A stretch of DNA of 59,268 nt from an uncultured Lachnospiraceae bacterium (GTDB lineage Bacteria; Bacillota; Clostridia; Lachnospirales; Lachnospiraceae), in the NCBI GenBank assembly GCA_947586255.1, contig CANPXP010000012.1, positions 1 to 59,268 on the forward strand, read 5' to 3'. Positions 42,467-51,917 of the stretch are shown piece after piece. Position 1 is the first letter of the stretch. Every line of letters starts with the position of its first letter. The notes below the pieces were generated by a model. The model did no database searches and had not been told where the DNA came from. It saw nothing but the letters and a program-made list of their open reading frames with translations. Both the position numbers and the translations under genes were made by a program.

Positions 42467-43183
42467 ATGAATCTGCAGCAGGTCTACAGCAGAACCAGAA
42501 AGGCCATAGACGACTACCATATGATCGCCCCGCACGACAAAATCGCGGTGGGTATTTCCGGCGGCAAGGACAGCCTGACGCTGCTCTATGCGCTGCACGG
42601 TCTGCAGCGCTTCTATCCTGTTCCGTTTGAGCTGTGCGCCGTGACGATCGATCTGGGCTTTGCCAATCTGGATCTCGGAAAGATCAAAGAGCTGTGCGCC
42701 TCTCTTGCGGTGGACTATCATGTCATCAGCACCGATATCGCCAAGATTGTCTTCGATGACCGCCGTGAGACCAATCCCTGTTCCCTGTGCGCTAAAATGC
42801 GCAAGGGCGCTCTGAACGACGCCATGAAGGCGGCCGGCTGCAACAAGGTCGCGTACGCGCACCACAGAGACGACGTGGTGGATACCATGATGATGTCGCT
42901 GCTCTACGAGGGGCGTTTCCACACGTTTCGCCCCGTCACCTATCTGGACCGCACAGGCATCACCGTGATCCGACCGCTCATCTATATGCAGGAGGCGGAT
43001 ATCATCGGTTTTGTGCATAAATATAACGTTCCCGTCGTCAAAAGTCCCTGCCCGGCGGACGGGAATACCAAGCGGGAGTACGTCAGAAAACTCCTGCAGA
43101 AAATCAATCAGGAAACGCCGGGCGTCAGGGAGCGAATGTTTACCGCCATTCAGGGCGGCGGATTGGAGGGCTGGAAACACTGA
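42467..43183 (+). CDS. TtcA family tRNA 2-thiolation protein
   Basis: TtcA-type enzymes make 2-thiocytidine at C32 of some tRNAs. The 238-residue protein has the PP-loop GISGGKDSL (residues 29-37) and a CxxC pair in NPCSLCAKMR, with a third cysteine in KSPCPADGNT; these fit an iron-sulfur TtcA-like enzyme. ATG 42467 was chosen, with a GAAAGGG site nine bases upstream. Length is shorter than E. coli TtcA (311) but like Gram-positive members. The last base overlaps the recombinase gene start. Confidence 0.85.
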   Translation: MNLQQVYSRTRKAIDDYHMIAPHDKIAVGISGGKDSLTLLYALHGLQRFYPVPFELCAVTIDLGFANLDLGKIKELCASLAVDYHVISTDIAKIVFDDRRETNPCSLCAKMRKGALNDAMKAAGCNKVAYAHHRDDVVDTMMMSLLYEGRFHTFRPVTYLDRTGITVIRPLIYMQEADIIGFVHKYNVPVVKSPCPADGNTKREYVRKLLQKINQETPGVRERMFTAIQGGGLEGWKH

Positions 43184-44253
43184 TGGACGCCACGAACAAC
43201 AACAATTATCACGACCAGCAGAATATCGGCAATATACAGAAAATGCGGGAGGTACTGGACACGCTGCCACCCTTCTGCAAACAGTTCTTCCGCGGAATCA
43301 CCGAGAGCACGTCCGCCAGGACACGGCTTGCCTACGCCTATGACATCCGCGTTTTCTTTGAATATCTCCACGAGAAAAACAGTGCCTGCGCCCGCATGGA
43401 AATCTGTGATTTTCCGCTGTCTCTCTTAGACATGATCACCAGAGAGGATATCGAGGAATACACGGAATATCTCTCCTACTATGAAAAGGACGGCAAAATC
43501 TACACGAATGACGAGCGCGGCAAAAAGAGGAAGCTGTGTTCCCTCAGAAGCTTTTACAATTATTTTTTTGAATCGGAACTGATCAAAACCAATCCGGCGC
43601 AGCTCGTTACCCTCCCGAAACTGCATGAAAAGGAAATCATCCGTCTGGATATAGACGAAGTGGCCATCCTGCTCGACCAGGCGGAGGACGGCACGGGACT
43701 CACCAAAGCGCAGCTGCGTTTTCACAAGGCGACCAAGACGCGCGACGTCGCCATGCTCACGCTATTACTCGGAACCGGTATCCGTGTCTCCGAGTGTGTC
43801 GGTCTCGATCTGAACGACGTGGATTTCAAGAATAACGGCATCAAGATTCGCAGAAAAGGCGGCTATGAGGCCGTAGTCTACTTCGGCGAGGAGGTGGAGA
43901 CGGCGCTTCAGGATTATCTCGAGGAGCGAAATCACATCATCCCGCAGGAAGGCCATGAGAACGCCCTGTTCCTGTCCATGCAGAATCGCCGGATCTCCGT
44001 TCGCGCCGTGGAAAATATGGTGAAAAAGTACTCCTCCACCGTGACCAGCCTCAAGAAAATCACACCGCACAAGCTCAGAAGCACCTATGGTACTTCCCTG
44101 TACCGCGAGACAGGCGACATCTATCTGGTAGCCGACGTTCTCGGGCACAAGGACGTCAACACTACCAAAAAACACTACGCCGCATTGGAGGAGGAACGCC
44201 GGCGCTACGCCGCCGATAAAGTACAGCTGCGCGAGAAGCGCCCCGGAAAATAA
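43183..44253 (+). CDS. Xer-type tyrosine recombinase (length of XerS)
   Basis: The 356-residue protein has a SAM-like N-terminal DNA-binding domain and all tyrosine recombinase catalytic residues: R201 (TGIRVSE), K225 (RRKGG), H296-x-x-R299 (HKLRS), H322 (GHKDV) and Y332 (HYA). Length equals that of streptococcal XerS, which resolves chromosome dimers as a single Xer. Resolution of dimers or another recombination is inferred. No dif-like site is visible next to it. It overlaps the TtcA-like gene by one base. Confidence 0.86.
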   Translation: MDATNNNNYHDQQNIGNIQKMREVLDTLPPFCKQFFRGITESTSARTRLAYAYDIRVFFEYLHEKNSACARMEICDFPLSLLDMITREDIEEYTEYLSYYEKDGKIYTNDERGKKRKLCSLRSFYNYFFESELIKTNPAQLVTLPKLHEKEIIRLDIDEVAILLDQAEDGTGLTKAQLRFHKATKTRDVAMLTLLLGTGIRVSECVGLDLNDVDFKNNGIKIRRKGGYEAVVYFGEEVETALQDYLEERNHIIPQEGHENALFLSMQNRRISVRAVENMVKKYSSTVTSLKKITPHKLRSTYGTSLYRETGDIYLVADVLGHKDVNTTKKHYAALEEERRRYAADKVQLREKRPGK

Positions 44254-44310
44254 TCTCAAAGCACATAGAAGCGCATGAAACAACTGCACAGAATATAAAA
44301 AACTCCCAAA

Positions 44311-44376
44311 AGCGGAAAGAGACTTCCGACAGCCCGCCCATATCTGCAGCCGGGAATGTCAAAAGTCTCTTCCGCT
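44311..44376. terminator. Bidirectional terminator between the recombinase and LysM genes
   Basis: AGCGGAAAGAGACTT pairs with AAGTCTCTTCCGCT (one bulged A), a strong stem with a long loop. On the minus strand it is followed by TTTTGGGAGTTTTTT, on the plus strand by a pyrimidine-rich run, so it can serve both converging genes. Confidence 0.75.
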
Positions 44377-44416
44377 CTCTCCGTTTATATCACAATCCCA
44401 CCCTGTTGCAAGATCG

Positions 44417-44815
44417 TTACCCGCTGTACTCGCTGCTATAGTACGGCACAATCAGATACTCCCCATATCGGATCATATCGTCTGTCATGCCGTTCATACG
44501 TTTCACTTCCTCAATATATTCCTCCACGGAATCGTAATGTTCCTCATCCATGTACTGCTTCGCCAGAGACCAGAGGGTGTCGTTATTCGCCACGCAGACG
44601 CTCTTGTAAGCTTTGTAGGAGGTCTCCGCGGAGTCGTCCTGCGCGTTCGAGCGAAAACCGTTCAGCGACAGGGAGCCGGTCACAATCAGGCACACTGTCA
44701 TGACCAGGATCAGGAAATTCTTCTTCATCTCCCGCTGTCTTCTGAGCCGGTTCTTCATGATTCTGCGCTCGCTTCTCACATCTGCCATTCTCATATGCCG
44801 CATATTGTCATTCAT
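44417..44815 (-). CDS. LysM-domain membrane protein of YneA type (SOS division inhibitor)
   Basis: The 132-residue protein has a basic N terminus (RRIMKNRLRRQREMKKN), one membrane helix (LILVMTVCLIVTGSLSL) and a C-terminal LysM-like domain (VANNDTLWSLAKQYM ... YGEYLIVPY). This is the layout of YneA and CbpA-like SOS-induced proteins that block division in Gram-positives. It is divergent from lexA and its promoter carries LexA-box-like sites, which supports the role. The start could be ATG 44815 or GTG 44824. The function is inferred from context, not tested. Confidence 0.8.
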   Translation of the reverse strand: MNDNMRHMRMADVRSERRIMKNRLRRQREMKKNFLILVMTVCLIVTGSLSLNGFRSNAQDDSAETSYKAYKSVCVANNDTLWSLAKQYMDEEHYDSVEEYIEEVKRMNGMTDDMIRYGEYLIVPYYSSEYSG

Positions 44816-44845
44816 AATGTTCACCGAATCCTTTCCCATTTGCAG

Positions 44846-44870
44846 AACGTATGTTGCGAACAAATGTTCT
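44846..44870. promoter_or_regulatory. Two adjacent LexA boxes in the yneA-like leader
   Basis: GAACAAATGTTC (44859-44870) is a perfect Gram-positive LexA box (GAAC-N4-GTTC). GAACGTATGTTG (44846-44857) is one base off. Both are downstream of the predicted minus-strand transcription start at about 44875. Confidence 0.8.
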
Positions 44871-44881
44871 TTTGTGATTGT

Positions 44882-44910
44882 ATTATATCGAACATATTTT
44901 CGGATGTCAA
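44882..44910 (-). promoter_or_regulatory. Consensus promoter of the yneA-like gene with a LexA box in the spacer
   Basis: On the minus strand: TTGACA, a 17-base spacer, TATAAT, both perfect. The spacer contains a near-perfect LexA box (plus strand GAACATATTTTC at 44890-44901), so LexA would cover the promoter. A strong promoter under tight repression is expected. Confidence 0.8.
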
Positions 44911-44930
44911 CACCTTTTTCAATAAAAATC

Positions 44931-44955
44931 GAACAAATATTCTGAATATATGTTT
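44931..44955. promoter_or_regulatory. LexA-box-like sites upstream of lexA
   Basis: GAACAAATATTC (44931-44942) and GAATATATGTTT (44944-44955) each differ from GAAC-N4-GTTC by one or two bases. The second overlaps the -35 region of the lexA promoter, as expected for autorepression. Confidence 0.6.
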
Positions 44956-44982
44956 GCTTTCCGGCTGTGCCTATGCTATAAT
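44954..44982 (+). promoter_or_regulatory. Promoter of lexA
   Basis: TTGCTT, a 17-base spacer and TATAAT. The -35 box overlaps a LexA-box-like site. A further weaker match (GACAATATGTTT) lies at 45008-45019 in the leader. Confidence 0.7.
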
Positions 44983-45044
44983 ACTTTATATAGTTAGAAC
45001 TTATACAGACAATATGTTTTCAGGAAAGGGGAAGGAACAGACTT

Positions 45045-45662
45045 ATGGGATACGGTAAGATCACGGCGAAACAGCAGCAGATTCTTGATTATATCAAGGA
45101 GGAAATTTTGAAGCGCGGTTATCCGCCTGCCGTCCGCGAAATCTGCGAGGCTGTCAATCTGAAATCGACGTCCTCCGTGCACTCTCATCTGGAGACGCTG
45201 GAGAAGAACGGCTATATCAGGCGCGATCCCACGAAGCCGCGCGCCATAGAGATCTGCGATGACAATTTTCAGATGGTGCGCACGGAGATGGTTTCCATCC
45301 CGGTGCTCGGACGCGTCGCGGCCGGCGAACCGATCCTGGCCGAGCAGAATATCGAAAGTTATTTCCCCGTACCCGCAGACATGGTGCCGAACGGCGAATC
45401 CTTCGCCCTGAGAGTCAAGGGCGACTCGATGATCAACGTGGGCATATACAACGGCGATCAAATTTTTGTAAAATGCTGCCAGACGGCGAACAACGGTGAT
45501 ACCGTCGTCGCGCTGATCGACGATTCCGCTACCGTCAAGACTTTTTATAAAGAAAACGGTCATATCCGTCTGCAGCCCGAAAATGATTCCATGGATCCTA
45601 TCATCGTCGACGACTGCCGGATTCTCGGCAAAGTATTCGGCGTTTTCAGACTTTACCGCTGA
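45045..45662 (+). CDS. lexA: LexA repressor
   Basis: LexA represses the SOS regulon until RecA-stimulated self-cleavage. The 205-residue protein has an N-terminal winged helix ([29 protein letters not shown]), the cleavage site A93-G94 in GRVAAGEP, the catalytic S128 in GDSM and K165 in ATVKTF. The start follows GAAGGA. Autorepression is expected from the boxes upstream. Confidence 0.97.
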   Translation: MGYGKITAKQQQILDYIKEEILKRGYPPAVREICEAVNLKSTSSVHSHLETLEKNGYIRRDPTKPRAIEICDDNFQMVRTEMVSIPVLGRVAAGEPILAEQNIESYFPVPADMVPNGESFALRVKGDSMINVGIYNGDQIFVKCCQTANNGDTVVALIDDSATVKTFYKENGHIRLQPENDSMDPIIVDDCRILGKVFGVFRLYR

Positions 45663-45764
45663 GTTGTTTTATTTTCCAGTATAGCTTATTTCATGCAAGG
45701 CATAATAATAATGACTGTCGTCAGACAGCCGGCTTGGAAGTTCTGTAGAAAGGGGAAAAAACAC

Positions 45765-45992
45765 ATGAAAAATAAAGGTTTGGATTACCTGGCCCTGACG
45801 ATTGCCATTATCGGTGCTGTGAACTGGGGGTTAATCGGTCTTTTCAGTTTTGACCTCGTGGCATTTATATTTGGTAATATGTCTTGGCTTTCAAGGATTA
45901 TTTATGCGTTGGTAGGTATCGCGGGTCTCTATATCATCACCTTCTATATGTACGCAGGCGGTGAGAGAAAGGAGATCGGCTCGCACTCGTAA
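45765..45992 (+). CDS. DUF378 family small membrane protein
   Basis: The 75-residue protein has two hydrophobic segments separated by FDLVAFIFGNMSWLSRI and contains NWGLIGLF, the signature of DUF378 proteins, known in Firmicutes but of unknown function. ATG after GAAAGGGGA. A hairpin terminator follows shared with the opposite strand. Confidence 0.8.
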   Translation: MKNKGLDYLALTIAIIGAVNWGLIGLFSFDLVAFIFGNMSWLSRIIYALVGIAGLYIITFYMYAGGERKEIGSHS

Positions 45993-46016
45993 CCTGATAC
46001 GCGAACGTAAAGAAAG

Positions 46017-46053
46017 ACCGGCATTGCGCAAAGAGCGTTATGCCGGTTTTTTC
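46017..46053. terminator. Bidirectional terminator
   Basis: ACCGGCAT pairs with ATGCCGGT around an imperfect inner stem, with six T on the plus side and a short T run (CTTTCTTT) on the minus side. It lies between the DUF378 gene and rsfS. Confidence 0.75.
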
Positions 46054-46094
46054 TGTCTTCGTTTATATGGTTGTTCCGATGGCTGCTATCCTGG

Positions 46095-46445
46095 TCACAG
46101 GCTATCCGGGTCCGTCAGCCTGCCGTCCCGCCAGATGCGCTCCAGATCATAGAACAGGCGATTCTCCCTGTCAAATATATGCACGATCACATCGCGAAAG
46201 TCCAGCAGCACCCAGTTGGCATTGTCATAGCCCTCCATCTGCTTGAGCTGCACGCCCGCCCTGCCGAGCGTCTCCTCGACGTGGTCCGACAGCGCCTGGA
46301 TCTGGCTGCGGTTCGCCCCGTTCGCAATGATAAAATAATCCGCTATCACGGACACCTCGCTGATATCGATCATCTTGATGTCTTCCGCTTTCTTATCCTC
46401 CAGCGCCCCGATGGCAAGTTTCGCAATTTCACTGCTGTTCATCAA
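46095..46445 (-). CDS. rsfS: Ribosome silencing factor RsfS
   Basis: RsfS binds uL14 and blocks subunit joining in starvation. The 116-residue protein has the family layout, including VIADYFIIANGANRSQIQALSDHVEE and GYDNANWVLLDFRDVIVHIFDRENR. It is the last gene of the nadD-yqeK-rsfS group. Confidence 0.95.
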   Translation of the reverse strand: MMNSSEIAKLAIGALEDKKAEDIKMIDISEVSVIADYFIIANGANRSQIQALSDHVEETLGRAGVQLKQMEGYDNANWVLLDFRDVIVHIFDRENRLFYDLERIWRDGRLTDPDSL

Positions 46446-46475
46446 TCTTATTCCTTTCCGTTTCCTATACTTCGA

Positions 46476-47105
46476 TCAATTATTCGCCGATGCGGTCTCT
46501 CCCGCATGCTGCCTGTAAAAGTCGTACGTCGTCTGCGTCATCGAATCCACGCTGCCGCCTTTCTCTTTAAGGTAATTCAGCGTATCGCCGAGAATGGCGC
46601 ACATCGTCTCATCCAGATCGCGGTACGCCATGCGGCGTATCTGCGTCAGCCGCCTGACCTGCGTATCGTCGGACGATTTTTTCGCGCGGCGTCTGCCAGG
46701 CTCGATATAATCCGCGATAAATACGATTTTTTCCAATAAGCTCATGTTCGGACGCCCCGTGGTGTGATAGCTGATGGCATTCAGGATATCCTCGTCGGTG
46801 ACGCCGTAGGTCTCTCTCGCCACAATGCTGCCCGCCTTCGCATGCAAAAGCGGCGAATCCTTTGCGGCCTCCAACTCGGAGAGCTTTACATGGTTCTTCT
46901 TGCACAGGGCGACCTGCTTCTTGTGACTCATGCATTTGGCGCAGTCGTGCAGCATACCGGCCAACAGCGCCTTCTCTGTATCCGCGCCGTGCACCGCCGC
47001 GAGATTTGCCGCCGTGTAGGCAACGCTCAGCGTGTGCTCGTACCGCTTGGCCTCCAGGCTTTTCTCCATTCTCTCACGAATTTTATCAAGGGCAGGTGTC
47101 TTCAT
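46476..47105 (-). CDS. yqeK: YqeK family HD-domain diadenosine tetraphosphate hydrolase
   Basis: YqeK hydrolyses Ap4A symmetrically. The 209-residue protein has the HD motif GMLHDCAK, an upstream H in EHTLSVAYTA, DSPLLHAKAGSIVA and the ISYHTTGRP segment. It starts in an ATGA overlap with the end of nadD. Confidence 0.93.
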   Translation of the reverse strand: MKTPALDKIRERMEKSLEAKRYEHTLSVAYTAANLAAVHGADTEKALLAGMLHDCAKCMSHKKQVALCKKNHVKLSELEAAKDSPLLHAKAGSIVARETYGVTDEDILNAISYHTTGRPNMSLLEKIVFIADYIEPGRRRAKKSSDDTQVRRLTQIRRMAYRDLDETMCAILGDTLNYLKEKGGSVDSMTQTTYDFYRQHAGETASANN

Positions 47106-47704
47106 CTGTACAATCCTCTCTCCTCTATATAGGCTCTCACCGCCTCCGGCACGTCCTCCGCAATCGATATGCCGGCCGCGTATTTCCTCCTGATCTCCGT
47201 GGACGAAATATCCGTGCGCGCCGTGTGCAGAAGTGTGATCTGCGCGTTATACCGACGGCGAAGCAGACTGATCTGTTCCTCCATATCGGCCGGCGTCTTG
47301 TCGTTTCTGACGGCAGCCACGACGGTGCAGTCAGCGAATACGCGCTCCGGTTTTACCCACGACGGCATCTGGAACAAAGTGTCCGCACCGACAATAAAAT
47401 AATAAGCCGTATCGGGATTCTCACGTCTCAGCCGCTCGAGCGTCCGGTAGGTATAGGTATTTCCCGTCTGTTCGACTTCCAGCGGAGAAAACCTGAAATA
47501 CGGGATATCCCGTATCGCCAGTCTGGTCATCTCAGCGCGCATCCCGGCAGACGCCACCTCTTGTTCGGACTTCATGTAAGGTCTGCCGCTCGGCATAAAA
47601 AGCACCTCGTCAAGCGGGATCTGTCTGTACGCTTCCTCCGCCAGCCGCAGATGCCCGTTGTGAACCGGATTGAACGTACCGCCCATGATTCCTGTTCTTT
47701 TCAA
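47102..47704 (-). CDS. nadD: Nicotinate-nucleotide adenylyltransferase
   Basis: NadD makes nicotinate adenine dinucleotide in NAD synthesis. The 200-residue protein has GGTFNPVHNGHL near the start and the late ISSTEIRRKYAAG motif. TTG 47704 was chosen, with AAGGAG ten bases upstream; an ATG in frame at 47686 would cut the conserved first strand. It overlaps yqeK by four bases. Confidence 0.93.
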   Translation of the reverse strand: MKRTGIMGGTFNPVHNGHLRLAEEAYRQIPLDEVLFMPSGRPYMKSEQEVASAGMRAEMTRLAIRDIPYFRFSPLEVEQTGNTYTYRTLERLRRENPDTAYYFIVGADTLFQMPSWVKPERVFADCTVVAAVRNDKTPADMEEQISLLRRRYNAQITLLHTARTDISSTEIRRKYAAGISIAEDVPEAVRAYIEERGLYR

Positions 47705-47705
47705 G

Positions 47706-48005
47706 TCACTTGTTCTCCTTAGGCAGTATGATCTTCGGATTCTGTCTGTCGGGCTTATACAGGACAATCTTCTTGCCGATCACCTGTACCACCTGCGAGT
47801 GCGTCCTCTCGGCAACCGTCTGCGCGATCTCGTTCGGATCGTCCATACAGTTCTTCAAAACCGCGATCTTGAGAAGCTCCTTCGTGTTGAACGCTTCATT
47901 GACCGCTTCGGTAAATTCCGGCGTCAGACTGGATTTTCCCACCTGAAAAATAGGATTCAGCGTGCTTGCCAGACTCTTCAAATAGGCTCTCTGTTTACTC
48001 GTCAT
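47706..48005 (-). CDS. yhbY: YhbY family ribosome assembly RNA-binding protein
   Basis: YhbY proteins bind 50S precursors through a CRM domain. The 99-residue protein has the CRM motif LKIAVLKNCM and GKKIVLYKPD, with normal length. The ATG was set at 48005. It is just upstream of nadD. Confidence 0.9.
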   Translation of the reverse strand: MTSKQRAYLKSLASTLNPIFQVGKSSLTPEFTEAVNEAFNTKELLKIAVLKNCMDDPNEIAQTVAERTHSQVVQVIGKKIVLYKPDRQNPKIILPKENK

Positions 48006-48050
48006 AATATACCTCTGTTCCCGCATAGATTGTGCCGGCGTATCCCGGAC

Positions 48051-49346
<1,296 letters not shown>

Positions 49347-49366
49347 CTATCGCTCCTCGATTTCTG

Positions 49367-49402
49367 AAAAAGGGCTTCAAACACCGAAATGTCTGAAGCC
49401 CG
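49367..49402 (-). terminator. Rho-independent terminator between rpmA and obgE
   Basis: On the minus strand GGGCTTCAGAC pairs with GTTTGAAGCCC, followed by five T. It would end most transcripts of the rplU-prp-rpmA group before obgE, so read-through level may set obgE expression. Confidence 0.75.
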
Positions 49403-49413
49403 AATCAGTCGTC

Positions 49414-49698
49414 TTATTTCTCTACAGGATAAACGGAAGCCTGCTTCCTGTCTCTCCCTTTCCTCTCAAACCTGAGAACGCCGTCAACCTTTGCAAACAG
49501 TGTGTCGTCCCCGCCGATTCCGACATTCAAACCGGGGTGGATTCTCGTTCCCCGCTGTCTGTATAAGATGTTGCCAGCCTTGACAAACTGTCCGTCAGCT
49601 CTCTTCGCACCCAATCTCTTGGACTCGGAATCTCTGCCGTTCTTGGTAGAGCCGACACCCTTCTTATGTGCGAAAAATTGAAGGTTCATATTCAACAT
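49414..49698 (-). CDS. rpmA: 50S ribosomal protein L27 with Prp-cleaved extension
   Basis: L27 places its N terminus in the peptidyl transferase centre. The 94-residue protein begins [14 protein letters not shown]; the MLNMNLQFF part is the N-terminal extension found in Firmicutes and cut by Prp before AHKKG. The rest is typical L27 ([25 protein letters not shown]). Prp is encoded next to it. Confidence 0.97.
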   Translation of the reverse strand: MLNMNLQFFAHKKGVGSTKNGRDSESKRLGAKRADGQFVKAGNILYRQRGTRIHPGLNVGIGGDDTLFAKVDGVLRFERKGRDRKQASVYPVEK

Positions 49699-49701
49699 GG
49701 T

Positions 49702-50034
49702 TCACACCTCCTCAAATAACAATTTACAGTATTTCTTCCCGTATTGCTCCGCAATCCGGGTCAGTCCCAACACTAGGGAATCCACAAGCGTTCCGGAGGT
49801 CTCCCGCAGTGGCAGCCTCTCGAAGCTGCACCGTATCACGCCGGCTTCCTCGTCGGAATCCACACGCATCGGCTCCTTCGTGATCTCCTCCAGTGAATTG
49901 ATTGTGTTGATCACCAGGACCGAAATGGCCGCGCAGACGATATCCTCGCCAGCCTCGGCGTATCCCGCGTGTCCGTCGCATGTAAATCCCGCGTATTCCC
50001 CGGATTTGGTTCTATAGAATGTGATCTTTGTCAT
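49702..50034 (-). CDS. prp: Ribosomal-processing cysteine protease Prp
   Basis: Prp removes the N-terminal extension of L27. The 110-residue protein has the catalytic histidine in TCDGHAGYA and cysteine in DIVCAAIS. ATG 50034 follows AAGGTG; a longer reading starts in that site. It lies between rplU and rpmA, the usual place. Confidence 0.94.
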   Translation of the reverse strand: MTKITFYRTKSGEYAGFTCDGHAGYAEAGEDIVCAAISVLVINTINSLEEITKEPMRVDSDEEAGVIRCSFERLPLRETSGTLVDSLVLGLTRIAEQYGKKYCKLLFEEV

Positions 50035-50055
50035 CTCACACCTTCGCACAGACTC

Positions 50056-50361
50056 TTACGCGTTGATCTTATCGATCTTGACCTGAGTGTATGCTTGTCT
50101 GTGACCATTCTTCTTGTGATAGCCCGTCTTTCTCTTGTACTTGTACACGATAACCTTGCGAGCTCTGCCCTGATCCATGACAGTTCCGGTAACGGTCGCC
50201 TTCGCTGCATCGCCGGCAACCTTCAGCTCCTTATCGCTTACGGCCAACACCTGGTCAAACGTCACAGAAGTCCCGACTTCCGCATCGAGCTTTTCCACTC
50301 TGATGACGTCGCCTTCGGAAACCTTGTACTGTTTTCCACCTGTTGCAATAATTGCGTACAT
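50056..50361 (-). CDS. rplU: 50S ribosomal protein L21
   Basis: L21 binds 23S rRNA near domain I/II. The 101-residue protein is complete: [18 protein letters not shown] and the C-terminal [20 protein letters not shown]. It is the first gene of the rplU-prp-rpmA unit. Confidence 0.97.
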   Translation of the reverse strand: MYAIIATGGKQYKVSEGDVIRVEKLDAEVGTSVTFDQVLAVSDKELKVAGDAAKATVTGTVMDQGRARKVIVYKYKRKTGYHKKNGHRQAYTQVKIDKINA

Positions 50362-50460
50362 ACGGCACCTCCTATTCCAATGGACCGCAGTCCATCTTAC
50401 TCGCTAGCTTCGGCGATGTCCCGCTCAAAGGGCATACTTATGCCTCGCTATGCGGCATAC
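50362..50460 (-). ncRNA. Structured 5' leader of rplU (L21-leader-like)
   Basis: About 100 transcribed bases precede rplU. They include GGCATAAGTATGCC and, just before the AGGAGGTG site, a perfect TGGAC/GTCCA hairpin with a TGCG loop. Such structured leaders before rplU in Firmicutes are known as the L21 leader, thought to give autoregulation. Match to that Rfam family was not tested. Confidence 0.55.
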
Positions 50461-50466
50461 TCGATT

Positions 50467-50495
50467 ATCATACATGTTTCGGGGATATTTGTCAA
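50467..50495 (-). promoter_or_regulatory. Strong promoter of rplU
   Basis: On the minus strand: perfect TTGACA, a 17-base spacer, TATGAT, with the leader starting about 50460. Confidence 0.75.
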
Positions 50496-50610
50496 TGGAT
50501 TTTATGAAAAAAGCCTGCCGATTGTTTTTAGAAAAAGATACTTTTTTCTTAATAAATAAAATCCAAATATATGATACAATAGGTAGAAACAGAGAAAAGG
50601 AGAAAACGAT

Positions 50611-51300
50611 ATGGACAACCCTACAGCTCTCAAAATGCAGCGGGATCCCTTAACGGATCTCATGGGCGGCGACCCTGTACAGGCTTTTCAGAAATTCTTC
50701 GCCTCATCGAACGACCTGATGTCCTGCTATCGCTGCGCCATCATGGAGATCGAGACGAAATTCCGCGTTCTGGACGAGTGCTTCTCGCTGGTGCACGACC
50801 GCAATCCCATCGACAATATCCAGAGCCGTCTGAAAAAGCCACAGAGCATCTATGAGAAGCTGCTGCGCAAAAATCTGCCCATCACCATCGAATCCGTCGA
50901 GAACAACCTCTTCGACATCGCCGGCGTCCGTGTCGTCTGCTCCTTCGTGGATGACATCTATATGCTGGCGGACTGCCTGTTACAGCAGGACGACATCACC
51001 CTCATCAAGCGGAAGGACTACATACGGAATCCGAAGGAAAACGGCTACCGCAGCCTGCACCTGATCGTGGAGGTTCCCATCTTCCTGCAGAACGAGAAGA
51101 AGCTCATGAAGGTCGAAGTGCAGCTGCGCACCATCGCCATGGAATTCTGGGCCAATCTCGAGCACCAGCTGCGGTATAAAAAGGAGCTCTCCCCGCAGAT
51201 CATCGCCAGTACGTCCGAGCGCCTGCAGGAGTGCGCGCGCTTAAGCTCCGTCCTAGATGCGCAGATGCAGGATATCAAGGATATGATCGAAAACGCTTAA
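50611..51300 (+). CDS. Small alarmone synthetase RelQ/YjbM type
   Basis: The enzyme makes (p)ppGpp and pGpp from ATP and GDP, GTP or GMP. The 229-residue protein has the RelA/SpoT synthetase region only (no hydrolase or ACT domain): DIAGVRVVCSFVDDIYMLADCL, KRKDYIRNPKENGYRSLHLIV and VEVQLRTIAMEFWANLEHQLRYKK. AAAAGGAG precedes the ATG. Its stop overlaps the stop of the convergent NUDIX gene. Confidence 0.94.
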   Translation: MDNPTALKMQRDPLTDLMGGDPVQAFQKFFASSNDLMSCYRCAIMEIETKFRVLDECFSLVHDRNPIDNIQSRLKKPQSIYEKLLRKNLPITIESVENNLFDIAGVRVVCSFVDDIYMLADCLLQQDDITLIKRKDYIRNPKENGYRSLHLIVEVPIFLQNEKKLMKVEVQLRTIAMEFWANLEHQLRYKKELSPQIIASTSERLQECARLSSVLDAQMQDIKDMIENA

Positions 51301-51860
51301 GCTTCCCCGGCGCCGGAAATCATAAAAAAGTACGCCGCCACCTGCGCCCTCGAACTGAATTCTTCCGTTTCCAAGAGCCTGCGCACTTCCTCTTTGGTGT
51401 AGAATCCGGCGGCGATCTGTTCATTCTCCGAAGTGTGATCCCCGAAGTTTCCCTCAGCGTCCACGAAAGCGATCTGCGTCTTGACGTCGGAGAACGCCAC
51501 CGCCGCGAAGGACGGCGGCAGGATACTGCGAATCCGCTTTACGGACAGCCCTGTCTCCTCGTAGAGCTCCCTCCTGATACACGCCTCGATGGTCTCACCC
51601 TCGTCGACCATGCCGGCGCAGAGATTGTAGATCACGCGGTTGACGCCCATCCGGAACTCGCGCAGAAGCAGCAGCCTGTCCTCGTGGTAGGCCACGATGG
51701 AGACGCCGCTCACATTCTGCCCCAGGGCCTCCGGGCCGGGAATCTCGTTTCGGCTGACGATCTCGTACTTCTTTTCCCTGCCAGCTTTATTTAAATAGGT
51801 GAGTTCATAATTCTTCAGGTATTTTCCGTCCCGTACCTTTTCCATGCCAAGCAGTTTCAT
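51297..51860 (-). CDS. NUDIX hydrolase, ADP-ribose pyrophosphatase-like
   Basis: The 187-residue protein has a Nudix box starting GMVDEGETIEACIRRELYEETGL (the G-x5-E-x7-R-E-x2-E-E pattern) and the ADP-ribose-pyrophosphatase-like flanks LLLLREFRMGVNRVIYNLCA. ATG 51860 follows AAAAGGAG; the seven-codon-longer reading lacks a site. Convergent with the alarmone synthetase gene. The substrate is inferred. Confidence 0.88.
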   Translation of the reverse strand: MKLLGMEKVRDGKYLKNYELTYLNKAGREKKYEIVSRNEIPGPEALGQNVSGVSIVAYHEDRLLLLREFRMGVNRVIYNLCAGMVDEGETIEACIRRELYEETGLSVKRIRSILPPSFAAVAFSDVKTQIAFVDAEGNFGDHTSENEQIAAGFYTKEEVRRLLETEEFSSRAQVAAYFFMISGAGEA

Positions 51861-51917
51861 AGCCTGGATTCTCCTTTTCATGTCTGTCTTTATGTGCTGA
51901 ATGCGCGCTTTATGGCC

